Below are positions 41,901 to 49,300 of a DNA stretch of 64,000 bases, in pieces. Each line of letters begins with the position of its first letter. Within the stretch, counting starts at the first letter, position 1. Made by a program: the position numbers and the translations under genes. The DNA lies in the NCBI GenBank assembly GCA_964448135.1, contig CAYUVH010000009.1, positions 73,920 to 137,919 on the forward strand. The letters are read 5' to 3'. The stretch comes from CAYUVH01 sp964448135. GTDB lineage: Bacteria > Verrucomicrobiota > Verrucomicrobiia > Limisphaerales > UBA8199. The notes below the pieces were generated by a model. It did not search any database and was not told the origin of the DNA. It saw only the letters and a program-made list of their open reading frames with translations.

Positions 41901-43493
41901 ATACACGCCGCTCGTGCTCACGTTTTGCACTGCCGAATCCGGCAGCCAGTCCAGGGTGTGCTTGTGCACCACGTTGAACTCCCAACCTCCCGCCGGCCCC
42001 ATCGTATCGTAGATGTTGCCGTACTCAATATGCTCGCCCGGCCCGATGATGCTTTCGTTGGTCGCAGTGTTCCAGGAGTTCGCGTGCCACAATCCATAAT
42101 TATGCCCCAACTCATGGCAGGTCACCCCCACCCCGTAACTTTGCAGCCACACGCCCTTGCCGTGCACCGCCGCCAGGCCACCCCAATCGTACCCCTGCAC
42201 CTTCGTTATGCACACAATGTCCCAATCGTAATCCGCCGTATCATACCCCGCCTGCCGGGTCGCCGCGCGCGCGTCCGCCTGCAACGCGCCGGGCCCAGCC
42301 GTCGTATAGTAAGCCTTCGGAAACGGCAGCGTCGTCACCACGGGCGTGATGGTGGCGGTAATGGCCGTCAGATCGTAGGAGCCCAGCGTGTAAAACTTAT
42401 TCACCTTGTTCATGACATCCGCGGCCTCCGCCACCGAGATCGGTTCGGTAAGGTCATCGGGAAAGTTCATCCGCATGTAGAGCAAGGTCTTGCGCCCCCG
42501 CGTCCAGGCATCATTCGCAGGCGTCGAAAATGCGCCCGGTCCAGCCGTGGCCCCGCCGGCGGCCGCAAATTGCGCCTGTTGATTCAGCAACTTCAGATGG
42601 TCCACGCCGCAAAAATACTGCAGCTCCCCGCCCACATCCGCCGGCACGATTCCGCCGCGCGAATCCGCCTGCTTGCCGGAAACACTGCAAATCGGATCCG
42701 GCGTCTGCCCGCGCGCTTTGGCCAGGGCATCCGCTTCGGCTGGATCAAGAATGCGCGCGGCATCGGGAGTGAGCGCGATTTTTCGATCCAAAGCGATGCC
42801 GTGAAGCGGCGTGCTCTTCTGCGAAACCTGCCGGTCGCGCCAGCCATAGACGAACGCCTGGTAACGTTTCCCCGCGACCTCAATGCTGCGATGCACTTTG
42901 GCGGTGCCCGCATCAAAGTCGGTGGCTACCGCCGCTTCATAGGAACCCCGGGCGTCCACCCATTGTTCAAAGAAACGCGTGACACTCGCTGGCAGCCCGG
43001 CCCGCCAGGCGTAGGGCGCCGACATCTCGATGGCCTTTTTCGGATTGGTCTCGATGAGTTCGGCCATGACCTCGCGGCGTCGGTAAGCCAGCGCCTGTCC
43101 CTGGCCGGGGCTGGCCGAAGCCTTGCCGGCTAGAAATTGATCAGCCCACGAAGAAAAAGCCACGAACGCCAGCGTTTGCTTCTCTTCCTTGGTGAGTGCT
43201 TGTGACGCGTCCAGTGTCGGCGATGCAGCGGATGGGGAAGTTGGAACGAGAGCCGGAGGGGACGGGGCATTCCCTGCCTTGGCGATAACGGGCGCTGGGG
43301 GGACAGATGGGGATACCGGTCTTGGTGGCGACGCCATAGCCGCCTCGGGGATTTTACCCGGACCCTTTGACTTACTGACACACCACCATGCCAGCGCTAA
43401 GACTACGCAGGCCGCCGCGACAATAGGAATACGTCTCACAAGTTCCTTAGTTTTGAAGACGGGGACGTTAACAATACCCAGCTTGCGCGGCAA
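35976..43493 (-). CDS. Giant cell-surface metalloprotease with Calx-beta repeats
   Basis: 2505 residues. One N-terminal hydrophobic segment (IPIVAAACVVLALAWWCVSK) serves as signal or anchor, followed by a Pro/Ser linker. A metzincin-type (M11-like) protease domain holds HELGHNYGLWH near residue 460, with the three zinc His residues and catalytic Glu present. Then come a PKD-like domain (YAWSFDDFTF), a carboxypeptidase-regulatory-like domain (GVPLQGVRVGNEGTNILSYL) and about nine Calx-beta domains (each with GTATPGTDYSSL-like and DDxxVE-like motifs). A PKD/Ig piece, a LamG-type lectin domain (LATNILHWNFDDGTGTTALD), a further PKD-like stretch, a tenth Calx-beta and an EF-hand-like loop (DYDHDGIVNLAEYAV) precede the C-terminal module. 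Calcium-stabilised and probably exported. Function is likely proteolysis or adhesion. Confidence 0.9.
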   Translation of the reverse strand: MPRKLGIVNVPVFKTKELVRRIPIVAAACVVLALAWWCVSKSKGPGKIPEAAMASPPRPVSPSVPPAPVIAKAGNAPSPPALVPTSPSAASPTLDASQALTKEEKQTLAFVAFSSWADQFLAGKASASPGQGQALAYRRREVMAELIETNPKKAIEMSAPYAWRAGLPASVTRFFEQWVDARGSYEAAVATDFDAGTAKVHRSIEVAGKRYQAFVYGWRDRQVSQKSTPLHGIALDRKIALTPDAARILDPAEADALAKARGQTPDPICSVSGKQADSRGGIVPADVGGELQYFCGVDHLKLLNQQAQFAAAGGATAGPGAFSTPANDAWTRGRKTLLYMRMNFPDDLTEPISVAEAADVMNKVNKFYTLGSYDLTAITATITPVVTTLPFPKAYYTTAGPGALQADARAATRQAGYDTADYDWDIVCITKVQGYDWGGLAAVHGKGVWLQSYGVGVTCHELGHNYGLWHANSWNTATNESIIGPGEHIEYGNIYDTMGPAGGWEFNVVHKHTLDWLPDSAVQNVSTSGVYRIYAFETPHRQDGQYYAAHAYKDFQRDYWIEHRESFPSNPWQYNGLMLQWSPWSESSGGPHLLDTTPGTPTASLSREDAALVVGRTFSDTAAGVHITPLQRSGDATNAWFDVQFNLGHFPSNQPPIAALEIDLTNAAPNAVVHFHCTATDPNDDTLSYAWSFDDFTFATNNLPWTFKKWSAAGEHVVRCVVSDMKGGVASVNGVVTVGAPTGFRLAGRVTDTNGVPLQGVRVGNEGTNILSYLGGYSDTEGRYVITGVPANINLNAVLYGYIITSTYGPGSLNVLSNMTDVDFVATPIPTVGLSVTTNVVAENGGGSQTITLTRTGDLSADLPISLNLYGTATLGSDYSLAPTLALGTNTVTIPTGTNSISFTFTPLNDANVEGPETVSITILEDPAYMVVALNEATITILSEDQPSLPAVSITAITATIPESGPDPGLLQFSRNGSTVGDLTVFYTVAGTATPGTDYSSLPGVVVIPSGSSSAIVNVRAFDDKDVELDETVIATISANGAYTIGTSSATVKILDDDLLSVSVAVTDDSASEPSTSGRFTVKRDGDLTESLVVGYTVGGTATPGLDYTALSGSVTIPATATSADIVVNPLSDAIVEGDESVSITLTNNPGYDVTDPGVATLFIHDAQKVSVSVTATDETASEPGSDTGMFRVSRGAVTSGNLTVNLAVSGSAVNGVDYVPIDSTVVIPDGASSVDVEIIPFDDLQIEYDETVLISVLPSTNYNILLPNLATITISDEDSSSIPSVGFCAATSSVFESLSPGVCVGLSVTSHTATVTVDYRVIGGTAPAGDYTLAPGPITFDPGDWAKTIPLTINNNSTLQSNRTIRLVVFNPSNATLDGIKIHTYTIVDDDLTTVTVAATATPATETNSVAGNFRITRTGSTNAAQVVYYQVTGTASAPSDYAPLGTSITIPAGATFVDLPVLPTDDRTVELTQTVVLTLTSTPGGRVVTPKTATVTIGDNDPDTLPVVWITSSNAPFAAKGGANGLFVLSRSTTNGGPLSVYCSIRGSAINGVDYAQLTNVFTIPDGETSLNIQVIAVDDALVEGDETVTLALENRATYRPAYPAEATVTILDDDQSVRLDASDFTAAEPGTDTGEFTFTRFGTTNGALQIFYKISGTASNGLDYAAISNSIVIPAGSLSVKLPIVPLDDTLVEGTETVTLSLLGDPSYVLGAFTNATVTINDDEPMVTIDAPVADVIEGSQTPGVFRITRTGNPDYDITVRVAIGGTATYGVDYLPMLTNVHFACQSMTVDLQVYPTNELVIEPTETVTASLLPDPSYTILSPSNAVVHIIDAGNNLAPIVTITSPAASNIFLLQTNPNIILEAFVVDDGDTNSLTYLWSQVGGSNSLAFGDPTALNTTVSISNSGVYVLQLTADDGVLQGYATVVINVDAAGLLATNILHWNFDDGTGTTALDSSGMGHDGVLAGPPLWVTNGQTGGALSFAGGGQHVRDAAGTNFLDGLGEFTLSLWVRSDSTNLEQGILTADDTGTNHTFAINTRALASCGAATNVTEITIPTTAGVSRFVSRSNLVGHGWQNLVVAWSNGLAPVLFINGRADQPLVQLFPLEGVLTNCPHFIVGKGPAAISNSWNGLIDDVRLFPRMLSPGEIAAIATLPPPNYGPVVDAGSNIVVQLIVPAELDGVATDDGKPVPPGLLVTTWTNISGPVPIILTNANSLTNVIQFTQAGDYVFRLIGDDGQVKVYDETTVTVIEPTRIDVYASDGDAAELGPNPGQFTFNRDDTTADLTVYLAMSGTASNGVDFVSLTNVIFFPAGSNTVVMDVIPYLDDRTEGDETVIFTVITNLSYSIGSGSATVTIHDSPYGVWNIAHFTLEELTDPLLSGEGADYDHDGIVNLAEYAVNRDPKFPETNAPLVTAFELNPQTGKTNLTLTYHRRIEPTDVGYASYVANEISTWYTGTNYIVPISTNDDGNTLTETIKERVVAPWSPKTNQFISVRVWLRVTRP

Positions 43494-43548
43494 CTACCTC
43501 AAAGTCAACGGGCAAAGGTGTGACATTTCGATGCACAGGGTGGGAAAA

Positions 43549-43583
43549 AGCTCCAAGGACCAAGAACCAAGCTCCAGAGAAAA
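43549..43583. repeat. Short-word simple repeat (AGCTCCAAGGACCAAGAACC)
   Basis: Near-tandem words GCTCCA, AGGACCA, AGAACCA, AGCTCCAGAGA in the spacer upstream of the giant protease gene. Same style as the short-word repeats in argJ and near 53.2 kb. Confidence 0.45.
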
Positions 43584-43621
43584 TTCAAACTTCAATTCGC
43601 TACATCAACTTCTGGTTGTGA

Positions 43622-44257
43622 TTAACGGTTTTCCCCCGTCAAGCGCGTGATCCGCTCAAGCCAGGCGGCGGCAATCCGGCCGGAATCGTCGAAGTCCCGT
43701 GCCAGCAGCGCCTTCGTTTCCAGGGAAATAGATAACGTCGCCAGCCATTCCGGCGTGGGAGACTCGAGTTGCAAGAGGTAAAGCAGTGACGCGACGGCTT
43801 TGGGAGAATCCTTCGGCATGCGAGCGGCGGCAGCGCTTTGCGCATACTCGTCCAGGGGCAGCAGCGGCGATCGCTGAATGGGGCAACCGCGTTCGACACG
43901 GGAACGCGCTCCCTGAACGAAATCCGGATCCCGAAAATGCAGGGCCACAGCGAGTTGCGGAGTCACCCAGCTCCCCGCGTCCAATTGAGCCCAGAGTAAA
44001 GCCACCACCTGCTGGTCATAACCCGAGATGATCGCCGCCACGCACGCCACCAGGTGATGCCGCCACCCGCTCGCTTTCAACTCGTCACAAATGGCCGGGA
44101 ACGGCTCAGGAGATTTGCCGCAGCATTCCCGCACCAAACGAACGGATTCCGGCGCATTCTTTACGGTCAGGTTGAGCAGCGGAAGATACCCTGGAAAGTC
44201 TGGGCGGTTTTGAAACAAGGGTGCAAAGACACTCGCATTGGCCTGGCTCTCCTTCAT
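43622..44257 (-). CDS. Hypothetical protein
   Basis: 211 residues, predicted helical throughout, with no signal peptide or membrane segment. Recognisable stretches such as NLTVKNAPESVRLVRECCGK and DEYAQSAAAARMPKDSPKAV do not point me to a family. Codon use resembles the neighbours, and its antisense frames are less convincing, so I take it as real. It is divergent from the DUF1080 gene and ends upstream of the giant protease gene. Confidence 0.6.
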   Translation of the reverse strand: MKESQANASVFAPLFQNRPDFPGYLPLLNLTVKNAPESVRLVRECCGKSPEPFPAICDELKASGWRHHLVACVAAIISGYDQQVVALLWAQLDAGSWVTPQLAVALHFRDPDFVQGARSRVERGCPIQRSPLLPLDEYAQSAAAARMPKDSPKAVASLLYLLQLESPTPEWLATLSISLETKALLARDFDDSGRIAAAWLERITRLTGENR

Positions 44258-44393
44258 GGCACGCTAACGACTCATTCCTGGATCCATCTCCCGATCAGTG
44301 AGCTGGAGGCCTGACTTCCATTCAATCCCAAAATTGCGCCTCGGCCCCTTCCGGTATTGCCCACCTGCCCGGGAGTTCCGTAGGCTCGCAGTC

Positions 44394-45143
44394 ATGCAAA
44401 CGCCACCCACCTCCCGAATCCTCTTCCGCGCCTTTCTGCTGTCCGCCGCGATCACCCTCCTGGGCTTGCCTGCGGCCGTCGCCGCGGAAAAGCCTGTAAA
44501 GCTTTTCGACGGCAATAACTTCGACGGCTGGCGCAAACCCACCGGCACCTGGAGCGTCGTCGGCGAAGTCTCCCAGGATCCTGGCGGCGCGGAGAAATTC
44601 ATCGTCAAACCCGGCACCGGCATCGCCCTGAACAGCGCCACCAACAAGACCGTGGACCTCATCACCGAAGGCGAATTCGGCGACATGCACCTGCACATCG
44701 AATTCAATGTCGCCAAACACTCCAACTCCGGCGTCTATCTCATGGGCCGCTACGAAATGCAGATCTACGACAGCTTCGGCATCGAAAAGGACAAATACCC
44801 CGGCATCGAGTGCGGCGGCATCTACCCGCGCTGGATCGACAAAAAGGACGTCGAGGGCCATTCGCCCACCGTCAACGCCAGCAAACCCGCCGGCCAGTGG
44901 CAGACCTTCGACATCACCTTCCGGGCTCCAAGGTTCGACGCTGCCGGAAAAAAGACGGAGAACGCAAAAATCGTAAAGTTCGTGCACAACGAAAAAGTCA
45001 TCCACGAAAACGTGGAACTCAACGGCCCCACCCGCGGACCGATGTGGGAAGACGAAAAGCCGACCGGCCCGATTCGCCTGCAAGGCGATCACGGCCCCGT
45101 CGCCTTCCGGAATATCTGGCTCGAAAAACTCGACCTGAAGTAA
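44394..45143 (+). CDS. Exported DUF1080 (3-keto-disaccharide hydrolase) protein
   Basis: 249 residues from MQTPPTSRIL, giving a Sec signal peptide (LFRAFLLSAAITLLGLPAAV, cleaved near AVAA). The DUF1080 fold follows: KLFDGNNFDGWRKPTG at the N-terminus, NSGVYLMGRYEMQIYDSFGI in the middle, and RLQGDHGPVAFRNIWLEKLD at the C-terminus, all characteristic. These concanavalin-like proteins are numerous in Verrucomicrobia and Planctomycetes and are linked to hydrolysis of 3-keto-glycosides. The downstream gene is a TIM-barrel sugar isomerase/epimerase, the usual partner in this pathway. Confidence 0.93.
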   Translation: MQTPPTSRILFRAFLLSAAITLLGLPAAVAAEKPVKLFDGNNFDGWRKPTGTWSVVGEVSQDPGGAEKFIVKPGTGIALNSATNKTVDLITEGEFGDMHLHIEFNVAKHSNSGVYLMGRYEMQIYDSFGIEKDKYPGIECGGIYPRWIDKKDVEGHSPTVNASKPAGQWQTFDITFRAPRFDAAGKKTENAKIVKFVHNEKVIHENVELNGPTRGPMWEDEKPTGPIRLQGDHGPVAFRNIWLEKLDLK

Positions 45144-45186
45144 GTGCCGCTCGGCTTGCTTATGACGCCGGATATCTCTCGCTCCT

Positions 45187-45290
45187 CATCCCGAAGGGAT
45201 GACATTAAGTAGCCGGTGCGTCGTTCCGAGTCTGCGAGGAACGACCACCGGACAGCTGATCTCAATAAATTTGCATCCTGAAGGGATGCC
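45187..45290. repeat. Multi-hairpin repeat, family G (CATCCCGAAGGGATG)
   Basis: Three stems in a row: CATCCCGAAGGGATG at 45187-45201; a larger one with arms GCCGGTGCGTCGTTCC and GGAACGACCACCGG at about 45212-45252; and GCATCCTGAAGGGATGC at 45273-45289. The first and last are near-copies of each other. The type is familiar from Verrucomicrobia and Planctomycetes intergenic DNA. It lies directly upstream of the isomerase coding region. Confidence 0.75.
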
Positions 45291-45324
45291 AGAAAGCCCC
45301 CAACCGAAAAACCTCCTCACACGC

Positions 45325-46212
45325 GTGAATGCAGTAAACATAAAGACGATCTCGCGCCGGTCCATGCTGCGTCGAACCGCAGCTACCGCAGCCTTCTTGG
45401 CCGCGCTGCCGAACCTGGCCCCCCTGTTTGCCGCCCCCGAAAAGCGCCGTTTCAAAATCGGCGCGTGCGATTGGTCCATCGGGAAGATGGGCGATCCGGC
45501 AGCGTTCGCCGTCGGTAAGGACATCGGCCTGGACGGTGTGCAGGTCAGCCTCGGCACGGCCGCCAACAATATGCGCCTGCGCCAGCCGGCGGTGCAGAAG
45601 GAGTATCTCGATTCGGCCAAAGCCGCCGGCCTCCAGGTCGCCTCGCTTGCCATCGGCGAGATGAACCATGTCCCGTACAAGAGCGACCCGCGCACCGTCG
45701 AATGGGTCTCCGACTCCATCGATGTTTGCCAGGCACTGGGTGTAAACGTGGTCTTGCTGGCATTTTTCACCAACGGCGATTTGCGCGATGACCCCGTCGG
45801 CGTCACCGAAGTTGTCAAACGCCTGAAAGCCGTCGCCCCAAAGGCCGAAAAGGCGGGTGTCTTCCTCGGCATCGAAAGCTGGCTGAATGCCGATCAGCAT
45901 CTCGACATCATCAACCGCGTCGGTTCCCCGGCCGTGAAGGTCTATTACGACTGCTGCAATTCCAACGACCGCGGCTACGACATCTACGCCGAGATTCGGA
46001 AGCTCGGAAAACACATCTGCGAATTCCACGCCAAGGAAAACGGTTCGCTCCTCGGCCAGGGGAATATCGATTTCAAAAAAGTCCGCGCCGCGATGGACGA
46101 CATCCATTACACCGGCTGGATCGAGATCGAAGGCGCCGTCCCGAAAGGCGAGCCGATGCTCGCGAGCTACAAGGCGAACTGCAAATTCATGCGCGAGGTT
46201 TTCAATGCCTGA
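45325..46212 (+). CDS. Tat-exported sugar phosphate isomerase/epimerase (xylose-isomerase-like TIM barrel)
   Basis: 295 residues from GTG. The Tat signal peptide is clear (SRRSMLRRTAATAAFLAALP). The AP-endonuclease-2/xylose-isomerase-like barrel follows: FKIGACDWSIGKMGDPAAF, GVFLGIESWLNADQHLDIIN (metal-binding Glu), VKVYYDCCNSNDRGYDI (Asp) and ICEFHAKENGSLLGQGNIDF (His). Such exported isomerases usually accompany DUF1080 proteins in 3-keto-sugar catabolism. An ATG at 45286 would add 13 residues, but it lies inside the last hairpin of repeat family G with its purine-rich stretch too close to act as a binding site; hence the GTG choice. The stop codon abuts repeat family B copy 2. Confidence 0.9.
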   Translation: MNAVNIKTISRRSMLRRTAATAAFLAALPNLAPLFAAPEKRRFKIGACDWSIGKMGDPAAFAVGKDIGLDGVQVSLGTAANNMRLRQPAVQKEYLDSAKAAGLQVASLAIGEMNHVPYKSDPRTVEWVSDSIDVCQALGVNVVLLAFFTNGDLRDDPVGVTEVVKRLKAVAPKAEKAGVFLGIESWLNADQHLDIINRVGSPAVKVYYDCCNSNDRGYDIYAEIRKLGKHICEFHAKENGSLLGQGNIDFKKVRAAMDDIHYTGWIEIEGAVPKGEPMLASYKANCKFMREVFNA

Positions 46213-46301
46213 TCGTAGCAGCCGAGGTGACGAGGCTCCATCTGATCGAATGCCAGCACGCTCCCGAATAGTTGAAGCCTCGTCACCCCGGCTGCTACGA
46301 A
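46213..46301. repeat. Palindromic repeat family B, copy 2
   Basis: Left arm TCGTAGCAGCCGAGGTGACG continuing AGGCT; right arm AGCCTCGTCACCCCGGCTGC continuing TACGA. Begins at the base after the isomerase stop codon and ends six bases before the stop of the convergent gamma-glutamyltransferase gene. Confidence 0.9.
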
Positions 46302-46307
46302 AAAGAT

Positions 46308-49300
46308 CTAGGGCGAACGCAGCTGATAAAACCGCCGCGCGAGATTCGTCGCCGCCGCATCGGTGAACTGATACCACCCGGGCGAAGTCTGCGTCCCGCT
46401 GCCAATCGCCTGCCAATCCACCAGGTTGGTCGAGGCAAACACCGTGTATACCCGTGCGCTCGCATTCGAATAACCAAATTGAAACGCCCCGCCCGGTAAA
46501 ATATTGAATCCACTCAGCGTCACCGAGCCCGGAGCAAAATAAAGCGGATCGGGCGGCGTCACCGCGGCCCATGAGAGCCCGAAACGCAATTCGTCCCATC
46601 GCATCGCCACCGGCACGCTCGACGACCCCGTCAGCGCGTTCTGCCGCATGTTGAAGCGGTCGATCACGAACCCATCCGTGCCGCTCGTGGCGAACACAAA
46701 ACCCGTGCCCGGCTCCGTCGCCGCGCCCAGCGTCGCCGGCGCAGGATTGATCCACAGCGTCGCTGAATTTGGACTCGCGTTAAAATCATACTTCCCAACC
46801 ACGAACACCGTTTCGCCCGCATAATGCTCCGTGCCATCGAAAGCCGGCCCGGAACCGGTACCGCTCTTTTGCACGCCGAATACATATCCGGAAGGCGAAT
46901 TTGATTTCACCAGGACCTGAACGCGAAAACTCGAATTATCGTTCGCACACAGCGCTCCAACCGCCGAGGAATGCCCGCTCCACTGGCCGAAACCCAGGTC
47001 GTCGATGCGAAAGAGCGCGGAAAAATAGACCGCCCCGCTGCTGAAATTCGTACCCAACAACCGCCGGACACCCAGACCAACGCCGCCATTGGTCACACTA
47101 TTGCCGACCGGCGCCACGAGGCCCGGATACGCGAGGCTGCCGCTCACGATACTCAAGTCGTTTGCGCCCGTCCCGCCGTAGGTCCAGTTCGCGGGTGTGT
47201 TGCTGCTCACCGGTCCGCCGATAGTCGAATAGCTAAACGGCTCGTAAAGCGACCACGCGCCCGGCGGGTTCGACTGCGTCAGCCGGAACACCATGAAGCC
47301 GTTGTTTGCATCGATCGAGAACACGAGCTCGTCTTTGAAAAACGTCTGACTGATGCGATTCGCATTCGCCACCGGCGGCGTCATCGGAAACGGATACTGC
47401 GAAAGGAGTGACGGCGCGCCGAGGTTGCTGATGTCGTAGAGATTCAGCATGTCCGGCCCGCTGCCGCCGGCCGAATAAACACCCGCCGCCAGGTTGCGTG
47501 CCGTGGCCAGTCCAACACCAAGCAGGCCCGGGGGAAAGTTCGTGGCAACGAGCGCATTCGCCGACGCGATCCGCGCGCCGCCCAGGCTGGTTGCGGGATC
47601 AAACGTCGTTTTGACCAGCGCCGCCCCTGCCCCTTTCTGCCAGATGCTGTTTGTGCCAGGCTCAAACTCCAGGCTCCGGCCGATGGTATTGCCGGAATTT
47701 GTCGCGGTGAACCACCGCGCGGAAAAGTTCGTGAGCGCGCCGCTGGTCGGCGTCAAAATCGCCGTGTAACGCGTGCCGGAAACCGTCGTGTCCGTATCGA
47801 TCAGGAGCTGCGTGTTCGTTCCCGCGCCGCGCACCGCCAGCGTGTCGCCCCACCGCATCGCGGCATTTGTGCCCGCAGGATCGCCCGAGAAAATCTGGAC
47901 CGGTATCGTATTGCTGCCCGCGTCGGCCCAGCGATACACACGAAACATACTGGTCGGGTCCGCGCCGCCGCTGCCCGCGGCATCCAGCGAAACGTTCGCG
48001 GCATACACTGCGCCATCGTCGGCCACGCCGATGCTCACCAGCCCGATGCCCGCCTTCCCGATCCCCCCGCGAATGCCGTTCGTCTTGAGGGTGTAAAGCA
48101 GCGAACCGTTCGTCGCGTTCAACACATACACCACAAAATTCGACGTCGTGCTGCTCGAGCGCGAAATCACGTAGAGCTGATTCGAAGGCGCGTTATAGGC
48201 GAGCGTGCGCTGGTTCGGCACATTCGCGGTCAGGGTCGTGTTGGTATTCATCCATGGCACCCCATCAAGCGGCCCCGCGCTCCACAATTGCGTGAGGAAC
48301 GCGGCGGCGTTGATGACCGTGAGCGAGGCGTCGTCGCTGACCATGCTCCCAAAAGCATTGCTGACGACCACAGAATAGACACCCGCATCCCCCACCGTGA
48401 CCGGATTAAATCTCAACGTCGGCGCAGTGGCGCCGGAAATATTGCCGCCATTCGTCACGTTCGCCCCATTTTTGCGCCAGCGATAGGTAAGCGTTCCGGG
48501 ACCGACCGCGGCCGCAGTGAACGCCGCGGATTCACCCGCGAAGTTTGTCCGACTGACCGGTTGCATGGAGATCGCGGGAACGCCATCCAGGATCACATTG
48601 GCGGGCGCGCTCGTGACGCTGCCTCCTCCATTGCTCACGAGCAGCGTAAACACCGCGCTGTTCGTCGCGGGGCTGATGGACAATTGCGCGGTGTTCGCGC
48701 CGGAAACAGTGCCGCCGTCAGACAACGGCACCCCGGCCCTCAGCCATTGATAAAACAGCGGCAATCCCGTCGCGGTAGCCCGTAGAGTAATCGTTGTCCC
48801 TCCCGATACATTCGTGCCGGACGGCTGACTCAACAACTCCGGCGGAATCCACGCCTCGGCGTACGACACTTCGCCCACCGACGGCGGCCCGCCGGGCGCA
48901 CTCAGTCCCACCGCCCCCAAATAACTCTGCACCCCAGGCGGATACGACGGCCGCATGTAAATGATGTTGTTGCCCTCGAAATTGTAGAGCCAGTTTGCCG
49001 GCGTGGACACGCTGCTGGACGGGCCTTCGAGCAGGTAATTCAAAACCTGCATCGTCATATTGTTTTCGATCGTTGAGCCGCCCACGCCGCCCGCCGCAAA
49101 GGGGGGTCGCCCGCCGGCGCTGCCGTTCGTCGGCGATACCGGAAAGTCGGGAATGACAATGATCGGGCACATGTTGTCCACCGGCCGCTTGCCCGGTGCG
49201 ATGGAATCCGGCCAGCCCGGCCGCGGCTCGAACAGTGCCATGCCCTGCCCGAACACCAGCCCGCGATTCGTCAGCGCCACCTGCGCGCCGTAGCCCCCGC

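Noticed and set aside
41217..43133. Long open frame (638 codons) on the plus strand
   Set aside because: Antisense to the zinc protease part of the giant Calx-beta gene; Arg/His-rich composition typical of shadow frames.
46213..46301. Family B copy 2 as a canonical intrinsic terminator
   Set aside because: The hairpin is strong but no T-run follows on either strand.
45262..46755. Open frame (497 codons) on the minus strand
   Set aside because: It runs antisense to the isomerase and through a repeat into the GGT-like gene; no motif.
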